Origin: Rheinheimera sp.
GTDB taxonomy: Bacteria; Pseudomonadota; Gammaproteobacteria; Enterobacterales; Alteromonadaceae
Direction of reading: 5' to 3'
NCBI GenBank assembly: GCA_003543135.1
Contig: DPJG01000006.1
Coordinates: 124,001 to 188,000, forward strand
DNA length: 64,000 nucleotides
The notes below the pieces were generated by a model. The model worked only from the letters and a program-made list of their open reading frames with translations. It was not told the origin of the DNA and made no database searches. Positions within the stretch are counted from its first letter, which is position 1. Each line of letters starts with the position of its first letter. Made by a program: the position numbers and the translations under genes. Positions 31,154 through 40,678 of the stretch are shown here, one piece after another.

Positions 31154-32161
31154 CTACTGCGCCAAAGCAAACTCAACCAAACCGCGGGTGACGTTGCCTT
31201 GCGCCATAATGGCGGACATGGATGAGGCGGCGCCCATTTGCATCTGTTGTTTTAATTCTTGGCTGACGACATAAACGTCGTCTTCGGTTTGCCGGGCACC
31301 GGCAAGACGCAGGCTGTTCAGTTTGGCCACCAGCATTTGGCGTTCTGCCTGTACCTGACGCAGCACCTGCTGGATTTTTTGCTGGGCAATTTTAATTTCG
31401 CTTTGATAAACCTGCTGGTTTTCAACCTGTTGTGACAGCTGCGCCAGGGTGCTTAAAGTGCCTGGCGCTTCCTGCAGCTTCACAGTCACCGGATTACCGG
31501 CGGCAATACGAATGCCCTCCCCCTGCAGCTGCCATGGCTGGTTGAGTTTACTGCTCTGACTAGCAGGGGCACTGAAAATGAGCTGATTATGCTGCTGGCG
31601 CACGTCAATTTGCAGCGGCGCAAACGCAGTTTTTATGCTGTCCAGATTGCTGTCCTGGCTTTGATTCGCCGGAAAATTCAGCTGCACTTTACTGCCATCG
31701 GCCAGGTTGATTTGCAAACGTTCGGCTTGTTTGCGCGGGCTTAATAAATCAATTTTGTTATTAAGCTGGCGGCTTACTTGTTGTCCGGGCTGATTGGCCA
31801 ACTCAAAATTTTTATTAATGGCGCTGTCTTTATGTTTGAGCTGCGCTTCCATTTGCTCCATTTGCGCCATGATTTGTAATCTTTGTTCGGCAGATTGTGC
31901 CTGGTGCAGTTGTTTTTTTAGCTGCTCAAGTTGCTGGTAAAGCTGCCTGAGCTGCTGTTCAGCCTGCTGATTTTTTGCCAGCTGGCGCGACACATCGGCA
32001 TTTACACTCCACTGGCTCAGGGTATTCAGTTGTTGCTGTAACTTGGGATTTTGCGGCAGAACAGTCTGTTTGTTATCTGTCGCAGCGGCAGCAGCCTTTG
32101 CAGCAGCACCGGTGATGCTACTGGCAAGTGAGCTACTTTGTTTCAGACTATCAACTAACAT
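31154..32161 (-). CDS. Coiled-coil protein at the end of the flagellar operon
   Basis: The 335-aa protein has no signal peptide or membrane helix. It is Gln-rich and strongly helical (residues about 55-130, LAKNQQAEQQLRQLYQQLEQLKKQLHQAQSAEQRL), with a beta-like middle (LQINLADGSKVQLNF, LQIDVRQQHNQLIFSAP) and a helical C-terminus. It follows flgL by 12 bases and is probably in its operon. No named flagellar family was recognised; a chaperone, cap or hook-length-related role is possible from context only. Confidence 0.7.
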   Translation of the reverse strand: MLVDSLKQSSSLASSITGAAAKAAAAATDNKQTVLPQNPKLQQQLNTLSQWSVNADVSRQLAKNQQAEQQLRQLYQQLEQLKKQLHQAQSAEQRLQIMAQMEQMEAQLKHKDSAINKNFELANQPGQQVSRQLNNKIDLLSPRKQAERLQINLADGSKVQLNFPANQSQDSNLDSIKTAFAPLQIDVRQQHNQLIFSAPASQSSKLNQPWQLQGEGIRIAAGNPVTVKLQEAPGTLSTLAQLSQQVENQQVYQSEIKIAQQKIQQVLRQVQAERQMLVAKLNSLRLAGARQTEDDVYVVSQELKQQMQMGAASSMSAIMAQGNVTRGLVEFALAQ

Positions 32162-32173
32162 AAAGCCCCTGCT

Positions 32174-33070
32174 TTAAAGCTGGCGGAACAAACTCAGTTG
32201 TGACACTGAGCTGTAAACCTTCAGTGTCGACTCGTAAGCAGCCAGTGCATTATTCATTTCAATATAAGCGGACGGATAATGCACCACCGACAAATCATTA
32301 CGCAAATTTTCGGTAAAAAGTGAAATGTCACTGTTGGTAAATTCCAGCGCTTCCAGTGAACTGACAATACCACCAATTTTAGTGATGGCGCTGGTGGTGT
32401 TGGCCAGCACTTCGGTCAGTTTTACCATCATATCGCGCGATTCTGTGCCAACACCTGCGGCCGGAGGCGCCTGTAATAAAGCCACGTAATCTTTTAAATC
32501 ATTTAAAAAGGTGGCGCCCGGCACTAAGTCGCTGCCCACAATATTGGCGTCTACCAGGGTATTTTCTGCCACCGACACTTTGCGCACCAGTGCGTCGCCC
32601 TGATAGGAATAGGTACCGGCTAAGTCCGTGATAAAAGGTTGTTTGTCAATTTCACTGCCGGCAAACAAATAGTTGCCGTTGCCGTCTTTGGCGTTGAGTA
32701 AGTCAACAATACCCGGCATTAATACCGCCATTTCGTTGCCCATCGCCTTTAACTCAGCTTCACCATAAGAAGCATCCGCCGCTGCTGTTGTCAGCTCCTG
32801 CAATGAAAACAACAGGTTATTAATACTGCTGAGCTGGGTTTCCTGTTGCCTTAATGTGTAGGTGACCAGCTCCATGTTCTGGCCATATTGTGCCAGCGAC
32901 GTCAGTTCAGAATTTAGCCGCAGTACCAGCACACTGCCCAGCGGATCGTCTGATGGCCGGGTGATCCTTTTGTTGGTGGCCATCTGCACCGACAGCTGAC
33001 TGTATTTGGCACTGCTGTCCTGAATATTCCGGATGGTGCTGTCATGAAACTGGCTGCTGCTGATCCGCAT
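32174..33070 (-). CDS. flgL: Flagellar hook-filament junction protein FlgL
   Basis: The 298-aa protein has the flagellin-like N-terminus MRISSSQFHDSTIRNIQDSSAKYSQLSVQMATNKRITRPSDDPLGS and a matching C-terminal helix (NNALAAYESTLKVYSSVSQLSLFRQL). It forms the second junction ring (HAP3) between hook and filament. It lies 10 bases after flgK. No flagellin gene follows in the window. Confidence 0.95.
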   Translation of the reverse strand: MRISSSQFHDSTIRNIQDSSAKYSQLSVQMATNKRITRPSDDPLGSVLVLRLNSELTSLAQYGQNMELVTYTLRQQETQLSSINNLLFSLQELTTAAADASYGEAELKAMGNEMAVLMPGIVDLLNAKDGNGNYLFAGSEIDKQPFITDLAGTYSYQGDALVRKVSVAENTLVDANIVGSDLVPGATFLNDLKDYVALLQAPPAAGVGTESRDMMVKLTEVLANTTSAITKIGGIVSSLEALEFTNSDISLFTENLRNDLSVVHYPSAYIEMNNALAAYESTLKVYSSVSQLSLFRQL

Positions 33071-33080
33071 TGTATTATCC

Positions 33081-34415
33081 TCAGAACATCGCCATTAAAG
33101 TCATAAACATTTGATCTGCCGTACTAATTACCTTGGCATTTGCTTCGTAAAGCTGCCGGTAGTAGGTCAGGTTTGCCGCTTCTTCGTCCAGATTCACCCC
33201 GCTGACACTGGCTCTGGCCGCAATGGCTTTGTCGTGCAGCACCACCGAGGTTTTAATACTCGACTGTACTTGTTTACTCTGAATGGCCAGCTTGCCGATC
33301 AGGGTGTCATAACCGCCGGCCACACCTTTCATTGAATCAATAATATTAATTAGGTTGCTGTTATCGCCTTTGCCACCCGCTGGCAACCAGCCGCCAAAAC
33401 CATCAGGTACCCGGCCACGGAACGCCAGTTGATCAACGGTCAGCGCCGTATTGACTGCGATAGAGCCTAAAGGGTCGGCCGCGTTGTACACAAAAAGCGG
33501 CGCGCCGGCATTGCCATTTAAATCAAAACCTTCAGAAAGCGACGTATTTACTGCATCGGCAATCCCAGACACCAGTGTACTCAGTTCAAGCCGGCTTGGT
33601 TCCAGCACCTCGGCATTTACTTTTAACAAACCACCTAAACTGCCACCCACCCCGGTCGGAATGGAGAAGGTTTGATTATTAAATTTAAGGGTCACATCAG
33701 TGCCTGCCACACTCAGGCTTGCCGCTTTACCCGCCATAATCAGCGGTGAGCCGTTTAGCGTGGTGATATGTACACTGCCATCGGCCTGGCTGGTGACATC
33801 CACCTGGATATAACCGGATAACTCAATAATGGCCTGCTCACGGTTGTCCATCAGCACCGAAGTGTCATGGCCCAGCGCTGTGGCTTTGGCTATTTTTTCA
33901 TTTAATTCAGCGATATCCGCCAGAACTGTATTGGTATTGCCCGCCAGCGCTGTCAGTTCAAAACCAAGTTTTTCCACCTGACCTGTTAAAGCGCCGTTGA
34001 GCTGCTGTAGGTTTTGCACCATGGCGCTGGCCGACGAAATCACCTGCTGACGATAGGCCGGTGATTCGGGCGATGATAAAGCGGCATTAAACGCAGAATT
34101 CAGTTTGGCAACAGCGTCATTCAGGTTCAGGGAGTCAGTGCCCAGCACTTCTTCGAGGTAACCCAGATAATCCTGATAACTTTCGTAATAACTTAAATCT
34201 GATTTGGTGCGCCAGATATCGTCGTTGAGAAAACCATCCACTATCCGTTCAATTTTGGTGATTTTTACGCCATTCAGAGCGCCATCATTGGTTTGCAGAA
34301 TAACGGTTTGCCGGCTATAACCCGCCACTTTGGCATTGGCCACGTTCTGGCTGACAATCTGTAAACCAGCGCTGGAGGCGTTTAAACCGGATACCCCGTT
34401 ATATAACATGCTCAT
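33081..34415 (-). CDS. flgK: Flagellar hook-associated protein FlgK
   Basis: The 444-aa protein starts MSMLYNGVSGLNASSAGLQIVSQNVANAKVAGYSRQ and ends with the rod-hook C-terminal motif (SGVNLDEEAANLTYYRQLYEANAKVISTADQMFMTLMAMF). It is the first junction protein (HAP1). It is shorter than E. coli FlgK (547 aa), mostly in the variable surface domain. ATG overlaps flgJ by 4 bases. Confidence 0.96.
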   Translation of the reverse strand: MSMLYNGVSGLNASSAGLQIVSQNVANAKVAGYSRQTVILQTNDGALNGVKITKIERIVDGFLNDDIWRTKSDLSYYESYQDYLGYLEEVLGTDSLNLNDAVAKLNSAFNAALSSPESPAYRQQVISSASAMVQNLQQLNGALTGQVEKLGFELTALAGNTNTVLADIAELNEKIAKATALGHDTSVLMDNREQAIIELSGYIQVDVTSQADGSVHITTLNGSPLIMAGKAASLSVAGTDVTLKFNNQTFSIPTGVGGSLGGLLKVNAEVLEPSRLELSTLVSGIADAVNTSLSEGFDLNGNAGAPLFVYNAADPLGSIAVNTALTVDQLAFRGRVPDGFGGWLPAGGKGDNSNLINIIDSMKGVAGGYDTLIGKLAIQSKQVQSSIKTSVVLHDKAIAARASVSGVNLDEEAANLTYYRQLYEANAKVISTADQMFMTLMAMF

Positions 34416-34888
34416 TCATTATTCTCTTTAAAGACCACCGGCCTTTGTAACGGCTGACTCAGCGCCATTGAACCCGACATAACGCTATAGTCCTGATACT
34501 GTTGTTCAGCGACCGTTTCCGGCGGTAACTTTAATACCGGAGGTGAAAAATTTTCTGCTGTTGTGGCAGGGGTTGCGGCCCCCTGCTGTGAAAACTGCCG
34601 CACTATCTGCTCGGCCAGGCCGGTCTGGCTGTTTGCAGCCATCTGTTGTGCCATCTGACTGTCGTGCATATCACGGAACATTTGTTGTTCGTGGCTGCTG
34701 AACATACCGTCCTCACCCGCGATTGCATCGCTGGCTGAGCGCATATTTTTCAGCACCATCTGCAAAAACAAAGTTTCAAATTGCTCGGCAACCTGCACGA
34801 GCGACTGCTCTTCCGTCAGGTTTTTCTGTACCTGAGTGACTTGTTGCGGGTCAAAAGCTAACTGTTGGGAATTGTCGATTCGTTGCAT
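34412..34888 (-). CDS. flgJ: FlgJ, rod-binding domain only
   Basis: The 158-aa protein holds the FlgJ rod-cap domain (EQFETLFLQMVLKNMRSASDAIAGEDGMFSSHEQQMFRDMHDSQMAQQMA) and ends soon after. The C-terminal peptidoglycan hydrolase (glucosaminidase) domain that E. coli FlgJ carries (313 aa) is absent. The rod assembles with this cap, but another hydrolase would have to open the wall. Single-domain FlgJ occurs in several secondary flagellar systems. It overlaps flgI by one base. Confidence 0.9.
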   Translation of the reverse strand: MQRIDNSQQLAFDPQQVTQVQKNLTEEQSLVQVAEQFETLFLQMVLKNMRSASDAIAGEDGMFSSHEQQMFRDMHDSQMAQQMAANSQTGLAEQIVRQFSQQGAATPATTAENFSPPVLKLPPETVAEQQYQDYSVMSGSMALSQPLQRPVVFKENNE

Positions 34889-35988
34889 CAGATCACCACC
34901 ACATCAGCATCAAGGGCGCCGGCTTTATCCAGCGCCAGTAAGATGGACATCAGTTCGGCCGGGGTTGCCCCCATGCTGTTCACTGCCTGAACTATAGTGT
35001 CGAGCGAGGTGCCTTCCGGCCACACCATCATATTGGCGGTTTGTTGGCTGACATCTACACCACTGCTCTGGGTTGGTACTGTTCGTCCCTGACTGAAGGG
35101 CAACGGCTGAATGGCCCCTTCCTGCTCACTGATAGTGATGGTGAGATTGCCATGACTGACGGCCGCTCTTTTTACCCTCACTTCATCACTGATCACCACA
35201 GTACCGCTGCGGCTGTTAAAGACCACTCTGGGCCGCTGCGCCCCTTCTTCCACCACTAAATCCTGTAACATCGCCATAAAAGTATTACGGCTGTCGGCAT
35301 CACGGGGCGCACTAATAACCAGCTTAGACCAGTTTTCCGCTCTGGCGACCTGAGGGCCAAAAGTGCTGTTAATAGCGGTTACCACATTACGCGCTGTTTT
35401 ATAGTTGGGCTTTTTCAGATTCAGCACCAAATCACCGTTCTGCTCCAGGCTTTCCACACTGCGCTCAATAATAGCGCCGCCCGGAATGATGCCTGCTGTT
35501 GGCACATTAACTGTCACAGAAGAGCCGTTTTTACCTTCGGCATTAATACCGCCCACCACCAGATTGCCCTGCGCCAGCGCATACACTTTGCCGTCCACAC
35601 CGCGCAGCGGCGTCAGCATTAAACTGCCACCATGCAAACTTTTGGCATCACCCAGCGACATAATAGTGACATCAATGGCCTGACCCGGACTTGCCATAGG
35701 TGGCAAAGTGGCCTGTACCGCCACTGCCGCCACGTTTTTGGATTTGGGCAAGGTGCTTTCATCGAGCTGAACGCCAAACTGTTTCAGCATATTGTTCAGC
35801 GACTGAGCGGCAAACTTCACCTGCGCTTTGTCACCTGAGCCCGGCAAACCAACCACCAGACCATATCCCACCAGCTGGTTGTCGCGTACACCCTGAATAT
35901 CCACAATATCCAATAAAGGCCGGCTGCTGGCATAAGCGGCAGCGCTCAGACAGCAATAACCAAGGATCAACAGCGATAAAATACGCAT
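34888..35988 (-). CDS. flgI: Flagellar P-ring protein FlgI
   Basis: The 366-aa protein begins with a cleavable signal (MRILSLLILGYCCLSAAAYA) and contains DIVDIQGVRDNQLVGYGLVVGLPGSGD, GGSLMLTPLRGVDGKVYALAQGNL and RPRVVFNSRSGTVVI, as FlgI does. It forms the P ring in the peptidoglycan layer with FlgH and FlgA help. ATG 35988 is preferred to the GTG at 35994. FlgH stops 12 bases before. Confidence 0.96.
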   Translation of the reverse strand: MRILSLLILGYCCLSAAAYASSRPLLDIVDIQGVRDNQLVGYGLVVGLPGSGDKAQVKFAAQSLNNMLKQFGVQLDESTLPKSKNVAAVAVQATLPPMASPGQAIDVTIMSLGDAKSLHGGSLMLTPLRGVDGKVYALAQGNLVVGGINAEGKNGSSVTVNVPTAGIIPGGAIIERSVESLEQNGDLVLNLKKPNYKTARNVVTAINSTFGPQVARAENWSKLVISAPRDADSRNTFMAMLQDLVVEEGAQRPRVVFNSRSGTVVISDEVRVKRAAVSHGNLTITISEQEGAIQPLPFSQGRTVPTQSSGVDVSQQTANMMVWPEGTSLDTIVQAVNSMGATPAELMSILLALDKAGALDADVVVI

Positions 35989-35999
35989 CTGCACTCTCG

Positions 36000-36668
36000 C
36001 TAAAACAGGTTAAGGTAAGTGGAAAACAACTTGCTGAGCCAGCCTTCTTCCGCTGCATCGGCCAGCGTGCCTTTGCCGGCGTAACTGATGCGGGCATCGG
36101 CAATACGTTGTGACGAAATACGGTTTGTCACATCAATATCTTCCGGTCGCACCACTCCTTGCAGCCGGATATATTCATCACCGTGATTCAGTTTGATCCA
36201 TTTTTCACCGCGGATGGTTAAAGCGCCGTTGGCCGCTACATCCATCACCCGCACCGTAATGGCGCCACGTAAAAAATTCTGCTGGCTGGCACTGCTTTCG
36301 CCTTCAAAATTCTGACCATTATTGATGCGCAGTGACAAATCCGACACATTGGCATTACCAGCCAGCGGCACCCCAAGGTTCAGGTTGGTGTTTCTGTCCA
36401 GCGCAGTATCGGCACTTTTGCTTGACTGAGTGCGCTCATCCAGCTGCACTGTCAGAATATCGCCCACCCGGTACGCCCTTTTGTCGGCAAACAGGGTGAA
36501 CATATAAGATTCTGTGTACAGACTGCCGGCACTGGCGGGCTGCGCTTCCTGCGTCACCAGCGGTGTTGCAGTGCGTTCCCAGTCCTCTTCATCCGCCAGC
36601 GGACTGTCGGGTTTACTGCTGCAGGCACTCAGCAGCAATAACAACAGCAAAGATGCAGCCTGTTTCAT
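36000..36668 (-). CDS. flgH: Flagellar L-ring lipoprotein FlgH
   Basis: The 222-aa lipoprotein has lipobox LLLSAC, followed by the L-ring sequence (LFADKRAYRVGDILTVQLDERTQSSKSADTALDRNTNLNL, GNGALTIRGEKWIKLNHGDEYIRLQGVVRPEDI, RISSQRIADARISYAGKG). It forms the outer-membrane bushing of the flagellar rod. It lies between flgG and flgI in the standard order. Confidence 0.97.
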   Translation of the reverse strand: MKQAASLLLLLLLSACSSKPDSPLADEEDWERTATPLVTQEAQPASAGSLYTESYMFTLFADKRAYRVGDILTVQLDERTQSSKSADTALDRNTNLNLGVPLAGNANVSDLSLRINNGQNFEGESSASQQNFLRGAITVRVMDVAANGALTIRGEKWIKLNHGDEYIRLQGVVRPEDIDVTNRISSQRIADARISYAGKGTLADAAEEGWLSKLFSTYLNLF

Positions 36669-36682
36669 CAGAAAATCCTCAG

Positions 36683-37468
36683 TTACATACTTTGAGTGAC
36701 AAAGTTCAGCATCTGATCGGCGGCAGACACTACTTTGGCATTCATTTCATAAGCGCGCTGCACCGCAATCATATTGACCATTTCGTCCACCACGCTAACG
36801 TTTGAGCCTTCCACTGTGTATTGCTGCAGCTGGCCAAAAGCATCTTCACCCGGCACCCCTTCCAGTGCTTCACCAGAGCCGGCAGTTGCACGGTATAAAT
36901 TGCCCCCCAGCGCTTCCAGACCCGCCGGATTGACAAAACTCACCGTCAGGATCTGGCCAAGCTCCAGTAACTGCTCCTGACCCGCCACCTGCGCCGACAC
37001 TGTGCCGTCACTGCCAATAGTCACTTTGGTGGCTTCAGGTGGAATAGTGATGTTTTGTGCCAGCGGTAAACCATTGGCATTGGTAATTAAACCATCGGCA
37101 TTCACATGAAACTGGCCATTGCGTGAATACAACAGCTCACCGTCCGGACTTTCCACCTGGAAAAAACCCTGACCTGCAATAGCCACGTCAAGCTGGTTAT
37201 TGGTGGTTTCAAAACTGCCTTCGGTAAAGACTTTTTGCGTGCCATTCACCCGCACACCTGTCCCCAGCTGAATACCGGCAGGTACCTGATTCACTTCATC
37301 GGCCTGGGTACCTGGCTGACGCTGCACCTGATAAAACAAATCTTCAAACACCACCCGGTCTTTTTTAAAGCCAACTGTGTTGACGTTGGCCAGGTTGTTG
37401 GAGATGGTGGTCATCCGCATGTCCTGCGCTGCCAAACCTGTTTTGCTTACCCATAATGCTGAATTCAT
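36683..37468 (-). CDS. flgG: Flagellar distal rod protein FlgG
   Basis: The 261-aa protein begins MNSALWVSKTGLAAQDMRMTTISNNLANVNTVGFKKDRVVFEDLFYQ and ends NVSVVDEMVNMIAVQRAYEMNAKVVSAADQMLNFVTQ, the FlgG termini. It builds the distal rod and is nearly identical in length to E. coli FlgG (260 aa). It is located between flgF and flgH. Confidence 0.97.
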   Translation of the reverse strand: MNSALWVSKTGLAAQDMRMTTISNNLANVNTVGFKKDRVVFEDLFYQVQRQPGTQADEVNQVPAGIQLGTGVRVNGTQKVFTEGSFETTNNQLDVAIAGQGFFQVESPDGELLYSRNGQFHVNADGLITNANGLPLAQNITIPPEATKVTIGSDGTVSAQVAGQEQLLELGQILTVSFVNPAGLEALGGNLYRATAGSGEALEGVPGEDAFGQLQQYTVEGSNVSVVDEMVNMIAVQRAYEMNAKVVSAADQMLNFVTQSM

Positions 37469-37486
37469 ACTGTTAATTCCTGTTGC

Positions 37487-38215
37487 TTAAGCGCTGATCA
37501 GTTTGTTGCCGGACACCGCCAGTTCGTCGGCTGCTTTCATCATCTGGATGTTCAGCTCGAACTGCCGGCTGATATTCATGGTATTGACCATCTGCTCTAC
37601 GGCATTGACGTTTGAGCCTTCCAGCGCGCCACTGCGCACTGTCACAGCCGGGTCGGCATCCAACGGATTACCATCATCAGCACGGAACAAACCATCGTCA
37701 CCTTTGACCAGCACCACGTTATTGGCACTCACCAGTTTGATGCGCTCATCCTGCTCAATGACACCACCACCTACCGGCAGCAAATTAATGGTGCCGTCGG
37801 CGCTGATATCGATGTCGCCAAATTCAGGCAGCACTATCGCACCACCGCCGCCCTGCACTCTGAAACCGTGCACCGTCAGGCTGCCATCTGAGGCCACCTG
37901 CAGCTCTCCGGCTCTGGTGTAAGCTTCATTGCCGTCGGCGTCCTGCACTGCAATAAAACCATTGTCACTGACGGTAATATCCAGATCCCGGCCTGTTTCC
38001 ATCACGGCACCGGCAGCAAGATCAGTGGACACCGGCATCAGCTGAGCCTGAAATCTGGTGCGAAAACCCTCACCGGTAATTTGCATGGCCCTGGCTTGTT
38101 CCATATCCGCTTTAAAACCAACGGTATTGATGTTGGCCAGGTTGTTGGCGGTAATGCGCAGTGCGGTCTGGGCCAGTTCGGCGCCGGACACTGCGGTGTG
38201 GATCAGACGTTCCAT
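37487..38215 (-). CDS. flgF: Flagellar proximal rod protein FlgF
   Basis: The 242-aa protein begins MERLIHTAVSGAELAQTALRITANNLANINTVGFKADM and ends NVNAVEQMVNTMNISRQFELNIQMMKAADELA, as FlgF does. It is a proximal rod component. It lies between flgE and flgG with short gaps. Confidence 0.96.
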   Translation of the reverse strand: MERLIHTAVSGAELAQTALRITANNLANINTVGFKADMEQARAMQITGEGFRTRFQAQLMPVSTDLAAGAVMETGRDLDITVSDNGFIAVQDADGNEAYTRAGELQVASDGSLTVHGFRVQGGGGAIVLPEFGDIDISADGTINLLPVGGGVIEQDERIKLVSANNVVLVKGDDGLFRADDGNPLDADPAVTVRSGALEGSNVNAVEQMVNTMNISRQFELNIQMMKAADELAVSGNKLISA

Positions 38216-38225
38216 GCTTTAGTCC

Positions 38226-39566
38226 TTACACTGCGTTAAACAAAATTTGCATCATTTCATCAGCGGTGCTGATGGTTTTGGCGTTGGCCTGATAACTTTG
38301 CTGGAACGACATTAAATCAACCAGTTGAGCGCTGATATCCACATTTGAGCCCATAAAGGAGCCTGCCAGAATGCCGCCAAAACTACCTTCTGACGCAGTG
38401 CCGATAATGGCAGCGCCCGAGGCTTCGCTGGCATACCACACTGTGTTATTGCCCGATTCCAGCCCCTGCGGATTGGCAAAGTTTGCCAAAGCAATCTGGC
38501 CTTGCAGCTTGGATTCGCCATTGGAGAAAGTGGCCAGCACCTTGCCATCCTCAGCCACTGCCACACCGGTAAACTCACCTGAGGTGTAACCGTCTGAATT
38601 GTTTTCGTACAAACCAAAAGCACTGCCAAACTGGGACGATTTCACCATATCCACTTTAATTGCCATCACAGAAGCGCCGGCCGGTGCAAAATCCAGTGTC
38701 AGCTCACGCACGTTGTAAGGGTCGTTTACGTTGTTATCTGCCGGAACCAAAGGTGGTGCCGGTAAGGTTCCCATAGGTTCTAACTGACCATCGGTATTAA
38801 AGGTGATGGTTAAAGCTGTGGCTGTGGTAATCACACCTGCATCATCTGTGGCCTCAACACTGCTGACCACAGCACCGGCTGGTGGATTAATGTCAGCTGC
38901 CGGTAATGGCTTGCCGTCGATGTAATACAGCACCTGCCAGGTATTGACACCTGTGTGGTTAAAATACTGAGTCAGAGTGTGGCTATTGCCCAACGAATCA
39001 AACACTTCGGTTGATTGTGAATAGTTAAAAGCTGTGCCGTCTGCCGGGTCAAAAGCTGCAGGCGCAATAGGGTAAGGAATCACATTGCTGGCTGAATTCA
39101 GGTTCAGAGAAAAAGCAATATTTTCGGTGGCTTTGGCCGGAATATTGGCCGCTTCTACTTTAAGATCGGTCAAAATGCCCGGGATCAAACTGCCATTTTC
39201 ATCAATGCCAAAACCCTGCAGTTTGCTGCCATTGTTATTCACAATATTACGGTTTGCATCCAGGCCGAACTGACCGGCCTGAGTAAAGGCCAAGCGGCCA
39301 TTTTCAGACACCACAAAAAAACCTTTACCGGTAATGGCCAGATCCAGGCTCTGACCTGTACTGACCAGACCGCCGGTTTTTTCAAAGTTTTCATTGGTGG
39401 CGGCTACTTTGACACCACTGCGCTGACCGCCGTTGTAAAGCGCCGAAAACTCGGTGCTGGCCGTTTTGTAACCTGCGGTGCTGGCGTTGGCGATGTTGTT
39501 ACTGGTGACTTCCAGCGCCTTCTGGGTCGAAGACAGACCACTGAGGCCAATGTTAAACATAGACAT
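38226..39566 (-). CDS. flgE: Flagellar hook protein FlgE
   Basis: The 446-aa protein starts MSMFNIGLSGLSSTQKALEVTSNNIANASTAGYKTASTEF and ends with NVDISAQLVDLMSFQQSYQANAKTISTADEMMQILFNAV. These rod-hook termini flank a variable middle. It forms the hook outside the cell. It is a little longer than E. coli FlgE (402 aa), owing to the outer domain. Confidence 0.97.
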   Translation of the reverse strand: MSMFNIGLSGLSSTQKALEVTSNNIANASTAGYKTASTEFSALYNGGQRSGVKVAATNENFEKTGGLVSTGQSLDLAITGKGFFVVSENGRLAFTQAGQFGLDANRNIVNNNGSKLQGFGIDENGSLIPGILTDLKVEAANIPAKATENIAFSLNLNSASNVIPYPIAPAAFDPADGTAFNYSQSTEVFDSLGNSHTLTQYFNHTGVNTWQVLYYIDGKPLPAADINPPAGAVVSSVEATDDAGVITTATALTITFNTDGQLEPMGTLPAPPLVPADNNVNDPYNVRELTLDFAPAGASVMAIKVDMVKSSQFGSAFGLYENNSDGYTSGEFTGVAVAEDGKVLATFSNGESKLQGQIALANFANPQGLESGNNTVWYASEASGAAIIGTASEGSFGGILAGSFMGSNVDISAQLVDLMSFQQSYQANAKTISTADEMMQILFNAV

Positions 39567-39577
39567 ATCTGATCCTT

Positions 39578-40249
39578 TTAACTTTTTGTTGCCTTCGACA
39601 ACTGATTGATATCAAAGAGGTAATGATTACCTAAACCGTTCACCTGCAGAATGATGTCATCCGGGCCAGCGCCTACCGACACCCGCTCCACTTCATTGGT
39701 CAGATAAGTGGGGATCTGCTGTTTGCTGTTATTGACGCTCACTTCAGCCTGCACCTGATAAGCACCGGCGTCCTGCTCGGGGAAGCTAAAACGTAAGGTG
39801 CCTATGGTTGGGTTCTGCAGTTTAATTTCATCAACCAGCTTGCCGCCGGCGTCATAAAGCCGCACTGTCACACTGTCTACCTGTGCCCCCAGATTCACAG
39901 CGCCGCTAATAGCTGCAGGCTGCTCCAGCGACATAGTGTCGGCTTTGACATCCACTTTCTGCCCCACCAGGGCAGTGGCTTCCAGCGCCTGCAGGCTTTT
40001 CATATAACCCAGTTGCTGCTGCGACTGCAGATTCAGTTTTTCCAGACTCTCAACACTGCTGAACTCAGCCAGTTGACTGACATACTGAGTGCCGTCCATT
40101 GGATTGAGCGGGTTTTGATGGCTGATTTGTGCCACCAGCAATTCCAGAAACATGCTGGATAAGGCCGCAGCATCGGGCTTGCCATTGCTGGCAATGGTGT
40201 TGCTGGTATTCAGTGGCTGAGCGGAAAAATTATTGTCAATCGCAGACAT
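39578..40249 (-). CDS. flgD: Flagellar hook-capping protein FlgD
   Basis: The 223-aa protein carries the FlgD segment FLELLVAQISHQNPLNPMDGTQYVSQLAEFSSVESLEKLN, then a fibronectin-like beta domain (VRLYDAGGKLVDEIKLQNPTIGTLRFSFPEQDAGAYQV). It caps the growing hook so that FlgE can polymerise. It lies between flgC and flgE. Confidence 0.96.
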   Translation of the reverse strand: MSAIDNNFSAQPLNTSNTIASNGKPDAAALSSMFLELLVAQISHQNPLNPMDGTQYVSQLAEFSSVESLEKLNLQSQQQLGYMKSLQALEATALVGQKVDVKADTMSLEQPAAISGAVNLGAQVDSVTVRLYDAGGKLVDEIKLQNPTIGTLRFSFPEQDAGAYQVQAEVSVNNSKQQIPTYLTNEVERVSVGAGPDDIILQVNGLGNHYLFDINQLSKATKS

Positions 40250-40259
40250 CAGAAACTCC

Positions 40260-40676
40260 TTATTGGCCCAGTTTCAGCAGGCTTTGCTGCATGCTGGACA
40301 CCCGCCCCATCACTTCGACAGAGGTTTGAAAAGCACGGGATGCAGACATCATGTCTGCCATCTCAGCCACCGGATTTACGTTGGAATAAAACACATAACC
40401 TTCGGCATCAGCCAAAGGACTGTTGGGTTCGTAGCGGCTTTCTACGGTGCGGTCAGACTGCACCACGCCCATGGTTTGCACCTGGGCCGACATACTGCGG
40501 TTTTCAAAGTCCTGACTGTACAAAGCCGAAAATACCGGCTTGATGGCTTTATAAGCTTCAGCGGCACTGGAGGCCGCGGTGTCTGCATTGGCCAGATTCG
40601 AGGCCACAGTATCAAGCCGCATCACCTGCGCCCGCATCGCGCTGCCACCAATGTCATAAATAGTGGTGAATGACAT
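40260..40676 (-). CDS. flgC: Flagellar rod protein FlgC
   Basis: The 138-aa protein has the N-terminal MRAQVMRLDTVASNLANADTAAS and C-terminal NVNPVAEMADMMSASRAFQTSVEVMGRVSSMQQSLLKLGQ of FlgC, one of the inner proximal rod proteins. It starts 2 bases after flgB. Confidence 0.97.
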   Translation of the reverse strand: MSFTTIYDIGGSAMRAQVMRLDTVASNLANADTAASSAAEAYKAIKPVFSALYSQDFENRSMSAQVQTMGVVQSDRTVESRYEPNSPLADAEGYVFYSNVNPVAEMADMMSASRAFQTSVEVMGRVSSMQQSLLKLGQ

Positions 40677-40678
40677 CG

